From: Chitinivibrionia bacterium
GTDB lineage: Bacteria > Fibrobacterota > Chitinivibrionia > Chitinivibrionales > Chitinivibrionaceae
Direction: 5' to 3'
NCBI GenBank assembly: GCA_009779925.1
Contig: WRAZ01000013.1
Coordinates: forward strand, 1 to 46,564
DNA length: 46,564 nt
Shown here: positions 24,562 through 33,130 of the stretch, in pieces
How the letters are laid out: every line of letters begins with the position of its first letter
How positions within the stretch are numbered: the first letter of the stretch is position 1
The notes under the pieces: model-generated
Database searches by the model: none
What the model was told of the DNA's origin: nothing
Seen by the model: the letters and a program-made list of their open reading frames with translations, nothing else
Program-made: the position numbers and the translations under genes

Positions 24562-25899
24562 TTATCTCCATTCTGCGGGCAACGGCTCGGGTCTGATTAC
24601 CTGCGCTGTATTGTTTGGTGATGTTTCTCTTTGGTATTCAATCAAATCCAAACGCGTTCTTTTGATAATATGCGGTGTCACAAAAATAACGAGGTCTCGT
24701 CTTCTTACGTCGCTTTCCGTGCTTCTGAAAAGACGACCTAAAATCGGAATATCCATCAAAAGCGGTATTCCTCTTGCGGTTTGCTGGTTATCGTCGTCTG
24801 TAAGACCTGCGATAACGATTGTTTCGCCATCACGAACAACTACGTTTGTCTGTGCGCTCTGCTCGGTGATAACTGGTCCGTCCGCTGACATACTGTATGA
24901 CCTTTTGATTGGGTTGAGCGCCATTTTTATGTCGCCTTGTCCTGTAATGGTCGGTGTGACAATCAATTCCGTACCTGCGTTAAGCATTTCAACTATGTCG
25001 TTTCCTGAGATGTCAAGACGGGTTACGGGGATTTGACTACCCATAAAAATTCTCGCCTCTCTGTTTTCCAAGGTCGTTATTTGCGGCTCTGCAACAACTT
25101 CGCTGTTTTCTCTTGTAAACAAATATTCCATCGTTATGTTGAAATCGACTTCGTTAAGTATTCCGAATGTCGCACTCTGAAGAGCGCCCGCAATAGGCGT
25201 CATATGATGAATATCGCCCGAAACTGTGTTTCCGCCGACACCGAAGAAACTCCATTGAACACCCATATTATTACGTACTCTCGAAGAAATTTCGACGATT
25301 TTTGCGGAAATTGAAATCTGCATCATTTCTCTGTCCATTTCGTCAATAAAATCCATAACGGTATTGACATTCCGAGAGAGTTCGTGAACGACCAAAGAAT
25401 TGGTGTGAGTAATCGCCGAAACGCGACCTCTTTGCGAAAGGACTGCGCGAACGGCTCTTTCCATTTCGTCGGCGGTGGTGTTGCGCAGGCGTATCGTTAA
25501 TACTTCCAAGGTTTCTATCGCCTCTAAGTTGCGGCGCACTGTTTCTTCGCGAATTAGTTGTTCGTTTGCGTCGGTAGCGGTTGCTACAAAAATATGGTTG
25601 TCCGATACGATGTATGCCCAACCGTTTATCTGACACAATATAGCAAGAACTTCCTGCCACGTTCTGTTGCGAAGCGAGAGGCGTATTCTTTCGTTAGCGA
25701 TAGTGTTATCGACCACAATGTCAACTCCGCTTACAGTCGAAAGTTGCGTCGCGATTGAACTGAGTGTGGCATTATTCCACTCCCATCTTTCAAATACTCT
25801 GTCATTTGTTCCGCTTGGCAATCGCTGTGTAGCGAACAAACACATCGGAATCAGCAATAATCCCGCCAAGATGATTTTGTTTACAAAATTCCTTTTCAT
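24562..25899 (-). CDS. pilQ: Secretin PilQ (short form)
   Basis: 445 residues: the outer-membrane ring through which type IV pili pass. A signal peptide (1-23) is followed by an STN/N0-like domain (SSIATQLSTVSGVDIVVDNTI), a second N1-like domain with LEVLTIRLRNTTADEMERAV, and the secretin domain ending in PLLMDIPILGRLFRS and DLVIFVTPHII. It lacks the N-terminal AMIN domains of proteobacterial PilQ and is much shorter than the usual ~700 residues. ATG at 25899 with AAAGGTGG upstream is preferred to a GTG at 25908. Fifth gene of pilMNOPQ. Confidence 0.92.
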   Translation of the reverse strand: MKRNFVNKIILAGLLLIPMCLFATQRLPSGTNDRVFERWEWNNATLSSIATQLSTVSGVDIVVDNTIANERIRLSLRNRTWQEVLAILCQINGWAYIVSDNHIFVATATDANEQLIREETVRRNLEAIETLEVLTIRLRNTTADEMERAVRAVLSQRGRVSAITHTNSLVVHELSRNVNTVMDFIDEMDREMMQISISAKIVEISSRVRNNMGVQWSFFGVGGNTVSGDIHHMTPIAGALQSATFGILNEVDFNITMEYLFTRENSEVVAEPQITTLENREARIFMGSQIPVTRLDISGNDIVEMLNAGTELIVTPTITGQGDIKMALNPIKRSYSMSADGPVITEQSAQTNVVVRDGETIVIAGLTDDDNQQTARGIPLLMDIPILGRLFRSTESDVRRRDLVIFVTPHIIKRTRLDLIEYQRETSPNNTAQVIRPEPLPAEWR

Positions 25900-25910
25900 A
25901 TATACCACCT

Positions 25911-27017
25911 TTAATTAACGTTCAATTCTTTTATAACCGTGTATGAGAAATTCGCTTCCCGCAAAAGGAAAATAGCTTTTCCGTCTTCTATTCTCAACAA
26001 TTTACCACTTACCACAGGGTCGCCTATTTTCATAGAGAACGCGGTAATCTCGCTTCCTATTCTTTCTTCAAAAAGCGCCAATCCGCCTGATGCGTCATAC
26101 AAAATTCCCACAAGGGTCATATTGTTCAAGTGGGGGAGACCTTCGCGCAAAAAGTGCGACCTGTCAAGCGGTAAGAACGGGTCTCTGCCTCTTCGACTGT
26201 ATGTGTGTACCGTTCTTGGTGCGGAAGGAGGCGTTTGCCCTTCTTGGACTTGCGTTGCCGTTTCGGCAACAATCGCTGTATCTATAACCAATGGACGCGG
26301 AGTAAGCACTGTTGCGTCTTGCACCGGAACTATTACATCGCCTACGACAACTTCGTCTGTTGCTCCGCGCGTCGGAGTGGGGGCGGTAGCGGCAATTCCT
26401 TGTTGCGCCGCAAAAACAGCGCCGTTTGCCACTACGCTTTCGTGTATCCAAGCCGTGGTTCCGTTTTCGAGCTCGACGGCGTACCAGTCTTGCTCTTTAC
26501 GCGTTGCCGAAATTTCGTCGCCACGTCGTTTTCTTGCGACAACCTGAGCGGTTGTTGAAGGTCTTGCTCTCAGATTTACAGTGTTTCCGGAAACAGCAAG
26601 GCGAATTCTCTGTCTTTCGGCAGTTTCGGCTATTTGAGCAATTCCTGCGGCGCTCGGTAAAAGGAACAATATTCCGTTTTCGTTTTGTCTGCTTTGCATA
26701 TCGCTTGCATTCGCTCTGAAATTCTGAAGCAAAATTTGGACTTCACCGTCTTCTACTCTGCTTGCCATTGCAGACATAGGAAAACTGTTGTCGAGGTTTC
26801 TTAATCCCGTCAAATTTGTTTGCCTCGTGAAATTAGGCGATTTTATTCTTATAAGCAAATTTCCGTCTTTACTCTCATACGAAATCTCCATATCGGCGGC
26901 TCTTGTCTCGACATTTATGATATGCCCGAGTTGCCCCGATACCAATCCGATATACGAAACCGTGTTCGCCCAAACCGCGACGCCGCAAAGCAATATTGCA
27001 GAAATAATTATTTTCAT
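25911..27017 (-). CDS. pilP: PilP-like protein with AMIN-like and SH3 domains
   Basis: 368 residues, about twice the usual PilP length. A signal peptide (1-17) is followed by an AMIN-like beta domain (about 20-120: VSYIGLVSG ... LLIRIKSPNF ... VQILLQNF), a bacterial SH3 domain (about 138-200: NTVNLRARPSTTAQVVARKRRGDEI ... WYAVELENGTTAWIHESVV), a Thr/Val/Pro-rich linker, and a C-terminal PilP-like module (280-368: RRGRDPFLPLD, LTLVGIL-type NNMTLVGILYD, KIGDPV, GKAIFLL). PilP normally links the PilN/O inner-membrane complex to PilQ. Extra AMIN and SH3 domains would bind peptidoglycan. It overlaps pilO by 4 bases. Confidence 0.8.
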   Translation of the reverse strand: MKIIISAILLCGVAVWANTVSYIGLVSGQLGHIINVETRAADMEISYESKDGNLLIRIKSPNFTRQTNLTGLRNLDNSFPMSAMASRVEDGEVQILLQNFRANASDMQSRQNENGILFLLPSAAGIAQIAETAERQRIRLAVSGNTVNLRARPSTTAQVVARKRRGDEISATRKEQDWYAVELENGTTAWIHESVVANGAVFAAQQGIAATAPTPTRGATDEVVVGDVIVPVQDATVLTPRPLVIDTAIVAETATQVQEGQTPPSAPRTVHTYSRRGRDPFLPLDRSHFLREGLPHLNNMTLVGILYDASGGLALFEERIGSEITAFSMKIGDPVVSGKLLRIEDGKAIFLLREANFSYTVIKELNVN

Positions 27018-27643
27018 TGTTGCGCCCCCTGTAAAGATGTGTATGTAGTCATTCTGAAATTGACCAAAACGCTTCGTATCATTTCGTCGCTTGTTTTGTT
27101 GCCCCGATAATTATCGAATGCTTGCAAATCGTTCATAAGCACCGAACTCGCTCTTAAACTTACTCGGTCTATATTTACAATCATATCGAAATTTGCTACC
27201 TGTGCGAAAAAATTTCCTATTCTGTGGAACGAACCCAAAAGCGACATTTCATAAAGGTTTTCGGTGAAATATTCCCGCGAAATTCTTTCAAGTGGTCTGA
27301 AATTCATAACCGCTATATTCTGACTTCTCGCAACTCTCGATATACTCGTTATAAGTCCTGCAACATCGGGTTCTGTCGGGAAAAGCGCTTCAAGCGAGTC
27401 CATTTCCTGCTGTAATTGGGCAACCTCAATCCGCATTCTGTCTAACTGTGGTCTTAACTCCAAAATTCTGTCCAATTCTTGAGTAAGTTGTGCAGAACGA
27501 GCGTTAAGATTTCTTAAATTTTCCATTCTCGGCATAATTTTAAAATAGACAAGAAGCCCTGCGCCAATTATGCCGACGGCGAGTATCGCGGCTATAATCT
27601 GCGTTTTTCTGTCGCTGAAATCAATATTTATATTTGTTGCCAT
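27014..27643 (-). CDS. pilO: Type IV pilus inner-membrane protein PilO
   Basis: 209 residues. A short cytoplasmic N-terminus, one membrane helix (about 15-35), a periplasmic coiled coil (40-90, LNARSAQLTQELDRILELRPQ...) and a C-terminal ferredoxin-like fold. It forms the alignment subcomplex with PilN and PilP. The start is 15 bases after the pilN stop; it overlaps the pilP-like gene by 4 bases. Confidence 0.92.
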   Translation of the reverse strand: MATNINIDFSDRKTQIIAAILAVGIIGAGLLVYFKIMPRMENLRNLNARSAQLTQELDRILELRPQLDRMRIEVAQLQQEMDSLEALFPTEPDVAGLITSISRVARSQNIAVMNFRPLERISREYFTENLYEMSLLGSFHRIGNFFAQVANFDMIVNIDRVSLRASSVLMNDLQAFDNYRGNKTSDEMIRSVLVNFRMTTYTSLQGAQQ

Positions 27644-27658
27644 ATTTTGCCTCGCCCT

Positions 27659-28231
27659 CTATTTATTTTCATTTTGGTTTGTGTTTACGAGAGTATGCCG
27701 AAGCGTGAAACTTTTCAGTTGTCCGTCTCTGCCCGCGTCTCTCATTTCTACCAAATCAACGCCGCCTACGTTTGGCGCCGCATACAGTCTGTTCATAAAC
27801 TGTCCTACTTCCGAAACCGCTTCGGTCATTCCCGAAATCGTCATTCTGCCATCTGCTTCTTCTGCACTCGTTATCCACGTTGTTGAGGGGAGAACTTTTG
27901 CGTATAATTCAAGCACGTCCACCCATTTGGCGCGATTTACGTCTATCGATTTAAGCGCGTTTACTTTTACCTGTATCTCTTGCTGAATTCCCGTCAGCGT
28001 TCTTATTTCGTCCTGTATTCTTCTGTTTACTTCGATTTGCCTTCTTGTGTTTGCGATATTTGTTTCCACCCGCTTGATTTGTCCGTCCAAAATTAACATA
28101 CAAATAAGCGCGCCCAAATTCAGCACAATGGCAATTATGGCGGGAATAAGATACTTCAAATTTATTTTGAGGTGTCTGTCTCGGACGGCTCGCGTTGCCG
28201 GAATTAAGTTAATTTCAATTCTATCTATCAT
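27659..28231 (-). CDS. pilN: Type IV pilus inner-membrane protein PilN
   Basis: 190 residues. The N-terminal IEINLIPATRA is the conserved cytoplasmic motif (INLLP-type) that docks into PilM. One membrane helix (about 29-50), a coiled coil (52-95) and a periplasmic ferredoxin-like domain follow. It overlaps pilM by 4 bases. Confidence 0.93.
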   Translation of the reverse strand: MIDRIEINLIPATRAVRDRHLKINLKYLIPAIIAIVLNLGALICMLILDGQIKRVETNIANTRRQIEVNRRIQDEIRTLTGIQQEIQVKVNALKSIDVNRAKWVDVLELYAKVLPSTTWITSAEEADGRMTISGMTEAVSEVGQFMNRLYAAPNVGGVDLVEMRDAGRDGQLKSFTLRHTLVNTNQNENK

Positions 28232-29328
28232 ATTCTACCTACCCCTCGCAATGCCAAGCCGGTTGCTATGGACAGAAGCGCCGCAAAATTCGACGGGTCT
28301 GCATTGTTAAACAATTCTTCGTCATACTTCAAAAACGCGAACGGATTTGAGAGGCGCACCTGAATTTCCAAGCGGTTTGAAAGAAAGTCAATCAGTCCCG
28401 GAATATAAACACCGCCGCCGCAAACCACAATTTTTTCCACTTTTTCGTAGCCTGCTTCTTTGCTGTAATACGAATACGCCATATCAAAACTTCCCACAAA
28501 TTCCTCAAACGCAAATTGCAGGGACGCTTGAACATCGTCGAGCGAAACACCTTGAACTTGTTGCCCGGTAAGTATTGACAACGCGCGCTGATAATCTATT
28601 TTGAGCTGTTTTTGCAGAGTTTTGGCAATGTAGTCGCCGCCTATGTTTATGTTTCTTGCCGAATGATAAATTCCGTCCTTAATAAACAACATTCTGCTTC
28701 CTTGGTGTCCTATATCCATAAGTACGAGCGTTTCGGGGAACTCTTCCACTTCGCTCTCTAAGGCGTAGCAGTTGTTGAACGCGTAAGAAGAAACATCGAC
28801 AATCGTAGGGCGAAGTCCTGCTTCGTAGAGCGCGTCGATACACCATTTCATATTTTTTTCTTTGGCGGCAACGAGCAAAACCGTTACGTCGCCTTTTTCT
28901 TCTTCCATTTCTATGTTTTCTTCTTGCGTTAGGCTTTTCGGCAATATCTTGTATTGAATTGTTACGTCTCCGCCGTCAAAAGGACTTCTTTGGCTTGCTT
29001 CAAAAAGTATTGTCTCGGCTACGTCGTCGGAGCCTTCTATGTTTAATTTGATTTTATCGCTCAGAATACTCGAAGTCCCCATAGAAATTATCACATCGAC
29101 TATTTCGGGGTCGCATCTGTTAATAAGCTCGCTTATTGTTGAAATAAAGATTTCTTTCTCTTTTATTTCGCCGTTCGAGACGATACCGTCAGGCAAATCT
29201 TGCACACCAACGGCGACAAGACGGTAAAAATCGTCTTCTTTTTTTATTTCAACCAACTTTATGGACTTGCTTCCAATATCAAGTCCTACGCTGTAATTCT
29301 TTCTTTTTCTTTTAGCGAACAATCCCAT
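28228..29328 (-). CDS. pilM: Type IV pilus assembly ATPase-like protein PilM
   Basis: 366 residues of the actin/FtsA fold. Phosphate-1 motif VGLDIGSKSIKLVEI near the N-terminus, LVLMDIGHQGSRMLF as phosphate-2, and KIVVCGGGVYIPGL as the adenosine motif. It is the cytoplasmic ring component that binds the PilN N-terminus. First gene of the pil operon, about 48 bases downstream of a sigma-54 promoter. Motor ATPases (PilB/PilT) and the pilin gene are not in this window. Confidence 0.93.
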   Translation of the reverse strand: MGLFAKRKRKNYSVGLDIGSKSIKLVEIKKEDDFYRLVAVGVQDLPDGIVSNGEIKEKEIFISTISELINRCDPEIVDVIISMGTSSILSDKIKLNIEGSDDVAETILFEASQRSPFDGGDVTIQYKILPKSLTQEENIEMEEEKGDVTVLLVAAKEKNMKWCIDALYEAGLRPTIVDVSSYAFNNCYALESEVEEFPETLVLMDIGHQGSRMLFIKDGIYHSARNINIGGDYIAKTLQKQLKIDYQRALSILTGQQVQGVSLDDVQASLQFAFEEFVGSFDMAYSYYSKEAGYEKVEKIVVCGGGVYIPGLIDFLSNRLEIQVRLSNPFAFLKYDEELFNNADPSNFAALLSIATGLALRGVGRI

Positions 29329-29375
29329 ATTTAACTCTCAATCAAAAAGGTTCATCGTTCAGATTTAAATTATAC

Positions 29376-29390
29376 GCAAAATCTGTGCCA
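29376..29390 (-). promoter_or_regulatory. Sigma-54 promoter of pil operon
   Basis: On the minus strand TGGCACAGATTTTGC (29390-29376) has the GG-N10-GC spacing and matches the -24/-12 consensus. Transcription would start near 29365, leaving a leader of about 37 bases before pilM. Confidence 0.87.
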
Positions 29391-29399
29391 AATGAAGTC

Positions 29400-29424
29400 A
29401 AAACTCCCGAAAGAGTTTTTTTAT
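29400..29424. terminator. Bidirectional hairpin terminator
   Basis: AAAACTC (29400-29406) and GAGTTTT (29413-29419) around CCGAAA, with A/T runs. It separates the upstream PilZ operon from the pil promoter on the minus strand. Confidence 0.6.
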
Positions 29425-29429
29425 TTATT

Positions 29430-29852
29430 TCATCTCGTTTCCGGAAACCAATTTACGGTATCGGGACTAAACAAAAATATCTCCCTAACCTGAAAATCCG
29501 TTGTATTGCCGAAAGTTCCGCGCGACTCTATGCGTATTCTTATACTGTCTGCCGTAATTTTATTTTTTATAACATTTACCGAAAAACTCCTGCCTTCTTC
29601 GGTTTGCCCGGAAAACTGCAAAAAATTCCCGATAGAATCAAGTATTATTGCGCCTGTTTCAAAGTCCATCGCTTTTTCGGCTATTTTTTCGTAAAACCTT
29701 TCTATTCCCAAATCGGAACTTTGACGCGCCCGCAAATCGAAATCTCTTGCGTCGCTTGCACTTTGTCTTACCACGGTAATTGTTATCGCAACTACGACTG
29801 CGACCGTAATAAATACCATAAGTAATTGAATTTTGAAGGATAATTTTACCAT
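29430..29852 (-). CDS. Small membrane-anchored protein
   Basis: 140 residues. A single N-terminal hydrophobic segment (about 7-29) is followed by a polar helical stretch (DARDFDLRARQSSDLGIERFYEK) and a beta-rich extracytoplasmic domain. The layout is reminiscent of minor pilin-like proteins, but there is no prepilin peptidase G-F-T motif, so that is only a suggestion. It begins 21 bases after the PilZ-protein stop and precedes the pil promoter. Confidence 0.6.
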   Translation of the reverse strand: MVKLSFKIQLLMVFITVAVVVAITITVVRQSASDARDFDLRARQSSDLGIERFYEKIAEKAMDFETGAIILDSIGNFLQFSGQTEEGRSFSVNVIKNKITADSIRIRIESRGTFGNTTDFQVREIFLFSPDTVNWFPETR

Positions 29853-29873
29853 AATTTGTTTTCTTCCTTTTTC

Positions 29874-31031
29874 TTATCTGAATTGAATTTTTTCACGTTG
29901 TTTTTCGTAAATAAATTTAACAATCCGCTCAATATCACTTTCTAACGGATTAAAAAATATCAATCTGTGCTTATAATATACGTTTTGCTTACTCTCGTGT
30001 GAGGAAATTGCGATGATTTTTCCCTTCATTGCAAATTTTTGTTGATTTAAAGTAAATTCCAAAAAGACAATATCCTGAGGGGAAAGCGAAGCAGGGGCGT
30101 TAAAAGCAAGTCCGCCTCCGCTTATGTCTATCAGAGCGGCATCCTGCAAGATTTCGCCGATACCGGGTTTTGCTTTTTCGTCCGCTCTCTTTATTATTTT
30201 ACAGTGAATAAGTATATCTACAGGAAGTCGGGCATATTGGCGCGCTTGCTGTCTCTCGAGCGTGGTTGTGTGATAAAACGAGAGTGTGTTATGGTTAATG
30301 CTTGTCGAGCGAATAGTAAGCGGGATAGTATAAATTGCGTCTTGTTTGCGTGTGATTTTGGCGACCAACGTACTTTCGCTTCTGTCTTTTCTGTAATTAT
30401 CAAGCAAAGAAAGGTCAACTTCAAAATATAATTCGTTGTTGCTCAGAAGCCTTGTTTGTCCGACAAAAACATCGTTGTATGGTTTGTAAAGCAAAATTTC
30501 CTGCCCGAATTCAATGTTTCTTGTTGATTCGAGCGCTTTTTCTTCAATGTAGGTAAAGCCCAGTCTTTTACGGATGAAGGAAATTTCATCGGCAATGGCG
30601 AGTGCTTTCGGAGTGTCGTCTCTGTAATGCCTTATGACCTTGTTTATTTCGACATCAACGGCATTTTCAAAAATCATCAACGAACTGAAAACGTCGGCAA
30701 GCATATCGGGAGCTACGGCTTTAGTCATATTTCTTAAAAGCGTTTGTTCTGAGGCGGAAAGTCCTGCATTTCTTGCCCTTTGTTCAAATTGACTGCCGAC
30801 AAAATCGCTGATGGTCTTCTTTTTCTCCTTTTGTTGGACTATGCTTGCTATGATTAACGCCGAAAGCGCGGCGGCAACGGCAATTAAAACGCCGATAATT
30901 ATTTCTTCGGACGGTCCGTGCCATTCAAATCTTTGTGCCACGGAATGATTATTCGGTCGTGTTTGAGCGACCGCAAAAGAAAGTATTGCAAAAACAATAG
31001 CAGTAAATTTAGGCAAGAAGTTGTTCTGCAT
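29874..31031 (-). CDS. PilZ-domain c-di-GMP receptor, membrane-linked
   Basis: 385 residues. A signal-like segment (1-22) and a second membrane helix (about 44-66) are followed by a helical region, a YcgR-N-like beta domain (about 170-260: IEFGQEILLYKPYND ...) and a PilZ domain with RQYAR (RxxxR) and DISGGGLAF (DxSxxG), the two c-di-GMP-binding signatures. It is likely a motility effector, as for YcgR/flagellar brake proteins, and sits downstream of fliN. It overlaps the preceding small gene by 23 bases; GGGAGG lies before its ATG inside that gene. Confidence 0.83.
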   Translation of the reverse strand: MQNNFLPKFTAIVFAILSFAVAQTRPNNHSVAQRFEWHGPSEEIIIGVLIAVAAALSALIIASIVQQKEKKKTISDFVGSQFEQRARNAGLSASEQTLLRNMTKAVAPDMLADVFSSLMIFENAVDVEINKVIRHYRDDTPKALAIADEISFIRKRLGFTYIEEKALESTRNIEFGQEILLYKPYNDVFVGQTRLLSNNELYFEVDLSLLDNYRKDRSESTLVAKITRKQDAIYTIPLTIRSTSINHNTLSFYHTTTLERQQARQYARLPVDILIHCKIIKRADEKAKPGIGEILQDAALIDISGGGLAFNAPASLSPQDIVFLEFTLNQQKFAMKGKIIAISSHESKQNVYYKHRLIFFNPLESDIERIVKFIYEKQREKIQFR

Positions 31032-31191
31032 ATCGCCGTTCCTCCCGCCTTTTCATAAGTATAAATCTTGTAAATTGTTCTTTCTCGAACGTTTTCGGCA
31101 AGACAAAGATACGAGTTGCGATTGCTGTTAAAATCGCCAAAAACAATGTGGATACCCACCCGCTCGTAAATAAAATATCTACAATATTCAT
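31009..31191 (-). CDS. 60-residue membrane protein overlapping PilZ gene
   Basis: 60 residues: one hydrophobic helix (about 9-30) followed by a very basic cytoplasmic tail (KTFEKEQFTRFILMKRREERRYAEQLL). AAGGCGGA precedes the ATG at 31191. Its last 23 bases overlap the PilZ-protein start, implying coupling. By position between fliN and motility genes it might be a FliO-like or other export-apparatus accessory, but no sequence signature supports this. Confidence 0.55.
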   Translation of the reverse strand: MNIVDILFTSGWVSTLFLAILTAIATRIFVLPKTFEKEQFTRFILMKRREERRYAEQLLA

Positions 31192-31258
31192 ATTTTCCGC
31201 CTTGTCAAAAGTCATTACTCTTACTGAAATATCGGACGTTTCATATAAAAAGATAATA

Positions 31259-31276
31259 GCAATTCCGTAAAATTGC
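31259..31276. repeat. Small hairpin between fliN and 60-aa gene
   Basis: GCAATT and AATTGC enclose CCGTAA in the 100-base gap after fliN. On the minus strand it is followed by TATTATCTTTTT, so it may be a weak terminator. The rest of the gap shows nothing else. Confidence 0.4.
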
Positions 31277-31291
31277 TCGTTTTTTATACTT

Positions 31292-31555
31292 TTACAACTG
31301 CTTGAATTTTTCGCTCGACGAATACAGTGTTCCGATTCTCACACAAATTTGGTTGTTTTCGACGGTTACTTCGCCTTTCGCAAGCAATTTTCCGCCGACA
31401 AAAACGTCCACAGCCTCACCCGACAATCGGTTAAGACGAACTAATTTTCCTTTTTTAAGTTTAAGCAATTGCCTGACGCTCATATTGGTTTGTCCGAGTT
31501 GTACGGATATTCCAAGCGGTACGTCAAGTAGCATATTCATAGAATTAGCAGCCAT
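31292..31555 (-). CDS. fliN: Flagellar motor switch protein FliN (SpoA domain)
   Basis: 87 residues that are essentially one SpoA/FliN C-terminal domain: LLDVPLGISVQLGQTNMSVRQLLKLKKGKLVRLNRLSGEAVDVFVGGKLLAKGEVTVE, continuing to IGTLYSS. FliN forms the lower C-ring of the flagellar switch and binds CheY-P and FliH. It is shorter than most FliN because the N-terminal extension is missing. It lies between a Yip1-family membrane protein gene and a small membrane gene rather than beside fliM. Confidence 0.88.
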   Translation of the reverse strand: MAANSMNMLLDVPLGISVQLGQTNMSVRQLLKLKKGKLVRLNRLSGEAVDVFVGGKLLAKGEVTVENNQICVRIGTLYSSSEKFKQL

Positions 31556-31579
31556 AAAAACTCCTTTGTCAGTGTAAAT

Positions 31580-32152
31580 TTACCACGGTAAAGTCGATTG
31601 CTCCATAAGGGTAGCAAATGTCGCTCCCAATAAAACAATTACCATAGTAATAAATATCGCCAATATAATAATCGGAAGAATTACAAAAAACATAAACACT
31701 TTTAACGCAGAAACGTTATGAACCGCCGAAATTCCGAAAATAAAAGCGCGAATGTTGAAAATCGCCGCCAAAAAAACGCCGATTACGGGCACTACCAAAA
31801 GAACGCTTGTAGCATTGGAATAAGCGATTACTTTAAGCGTCTGTTTGAAGTTGCTTCTTTTCGGAACAAAGAAAAATATCGCCAAATGCACAAAAAATGC
31901 CGACACATACAAATTCATAACGATAAGCGCAGGCATAAAAATCAACAAACTGATTTTGGCAGCCCACGCTATTTCCTGCATTGAAGCGGTCGGCGCGCTT
32001 ACCACCATAAACGCAAAAAATGCAAGCGAACCAATAATCATTGCAAAAATCAGCGCGTCTTTTACGGAATTACCTTTTGGCATTTCGGCGCTGAAATACT
32101 CATACGGATTTTTGATTATCGCCCAAATTATGGAAATGTATTTTTCAAGCAT
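31580..32152 (-). CDS. Yip1-domain membrane protein
   Basis: 190 residues with five hydrophobic segments. The N-terminus (IIWAIIKNPYEYFSAEMPKGNSVKDALIFAMIIG) is typical of bacterial YIP1-family proteins, whose function is unclear. It starts 12 bases after the methyltransferase stop and ends 24 bases before fliN, so it belongs to the same transcription unit. Confidence 0.75.
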   Translation of the reverse strand: MLEKYISIIWAIIKNPYEYFSAEMPKGNSVKDALIFAMIIGSLAFFAFMVVSAPTASMQEIAWAAKISLLIFMPALIVMNLYVSAFFVHLAIFFFVPKRSNFKQTLKVIAYSNATSVLLVVPVIGVFLAAIFNIRAFIFGISAVHNVSALKVFMFFVILPIIILAIFITMVIVLLGATFATLMEQSTLPW

Positions 32153-32164
32153 ACAAAACTCTCC

Positions 32165-33013
32165 TTACTTTGTCGCCCAGAATATTCCGTAAGCCATAAG
32201 TCCGCGTTGCAACACAAAAAATTGGTGAAACATAGCGTCGGTAGGGTAGTCGTTCAGTTCGATTATTTTGTCTAATATATGCAATGGGAAAAACAAAATT
32301 CCCGAAATAATCACCATTATCCACGCAGACGGCATAACGATTTTGCTTACGTCGACGTAATCCGCCGCCGCAAAACCGGCGGCGGAAGCAAAACCTTTCC
32401 AAGCGTCTAACGTCTCCATATTGTTGAGTTTCCAGCCGTCCATCCAGCGGTGCATTACTCTTTTGTCGTTGCCTTGCATTGAGTCCACTTCTTTGCCCGC
32501 AAATCCGTCCGCCATTCCGAAACGTCCGCCTTTTTTGAGAACGCGGTAAACGCCCTTAATAAACTCGCTCTTAGGGTCGGCATAGCAAATACTTTCGAGC
32601 CCCATTACGACCGTGAAAGTTTCGTCGGGAAACGTCAAATTCATATAATCCATAACTTTAAAATCGCACAAATCCGCAACGCCAGCCGCCGCCGCGCGCT
32701 TTTTCGCCGTTTCGATTTGTTCGGGAACAATGCTCACGCCGACTACTTTACAGCCGAATGTTTTTGCAAGCCACACCGCGTTTCCGCCAACTCCGCAACC
32801 CGCGTCCAAAACGTAGTCGTCTTTTGTTATTCCGCCGACTTTTTCTATAAGCTTTTCGTTCATTCGTCTTGCGGCGGCGCGCTGAGTTTTTACGCCTTTT
32901 TCCCAATATCCGTAGTGCATATCGGGACCCCACATTGCATAAGCTTTGTCGTTTCCGCGATAATATTTCACAATGTCGTCGTTAGTCCAAGTTCCTTTTT
33001 TCTTCCATCCCAT
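32165..33013 (-). CDS. SAM-dependent methyltransferase (sterol/tocopherol MT-like)
   Basis: 282 residues. Class I methyltransferase motif I is VLDAGCGVGGNAVWLA; the upstream AYAMWGPDMHYGYW and MNEKLIEKVGG segments and VMGLESICYADP resemble the sterol-24-C / gamma-tocopherol methyltransferase and cyclopropane-synthase-like group, which act on lipid or quinone substrates. A C-terminal hydrophobic helix (about 225-245) suggests membrane contact. The start at 33013 is chosen because GGAG lies 6 bases upstream; an ATG at 33025 has no ribosome site. First gene of a unit running through Yip1 and fliN. Confidence 0.82.
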   Translation of the reverse strand: MGWKKKGTWTNDDIVKYYRGNDKAYAMWGPDMHYGYWEKGVKTQRAAARRMNEKLIEKVGGITKDDYVLDAGCGVGGNAVWLAKTFGCKVVGVSIVPEQIETAKKRAAAAGVADLCDFKVMDYMNLTFPDETFTVVMGLESICYADPKSEFIKGVYRVLKKGGRFGMADGFAGKEVDSMQGNDKRVMHRWMDGWKLNNMETLDAWKGFASAAGFAAADYVDVSKIVMPSAWIMVIISGILFFPLHILDKIIELNDYPTDAMFHQFFVLQRGLMAYGIFWATK

Positions 33014-33042
33014 TTTGTTCTCCATTGGTAAGTTTTTTTAGT

Positions 33043-33054
33043 AAAATACTATAT
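33043..33054 (-). promoter_or_regulatory. Candidate -10 element of methyltransferase operon
   Basis: ATATAGTATTTT read on the minus strand (33054 to 33043), about 30 bases before the ATG at 33013. It matches the motif before the acyltransferase and radical SAM genes. Confidence 0.35.
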
Positions 33055-33130
33055 TTACAAGAACATAGTGAGCGCAATGCTGAAAAAATATATTATTTTA
33101 TGGACTTTTGGAATGGTCGAGAGGAAATTT

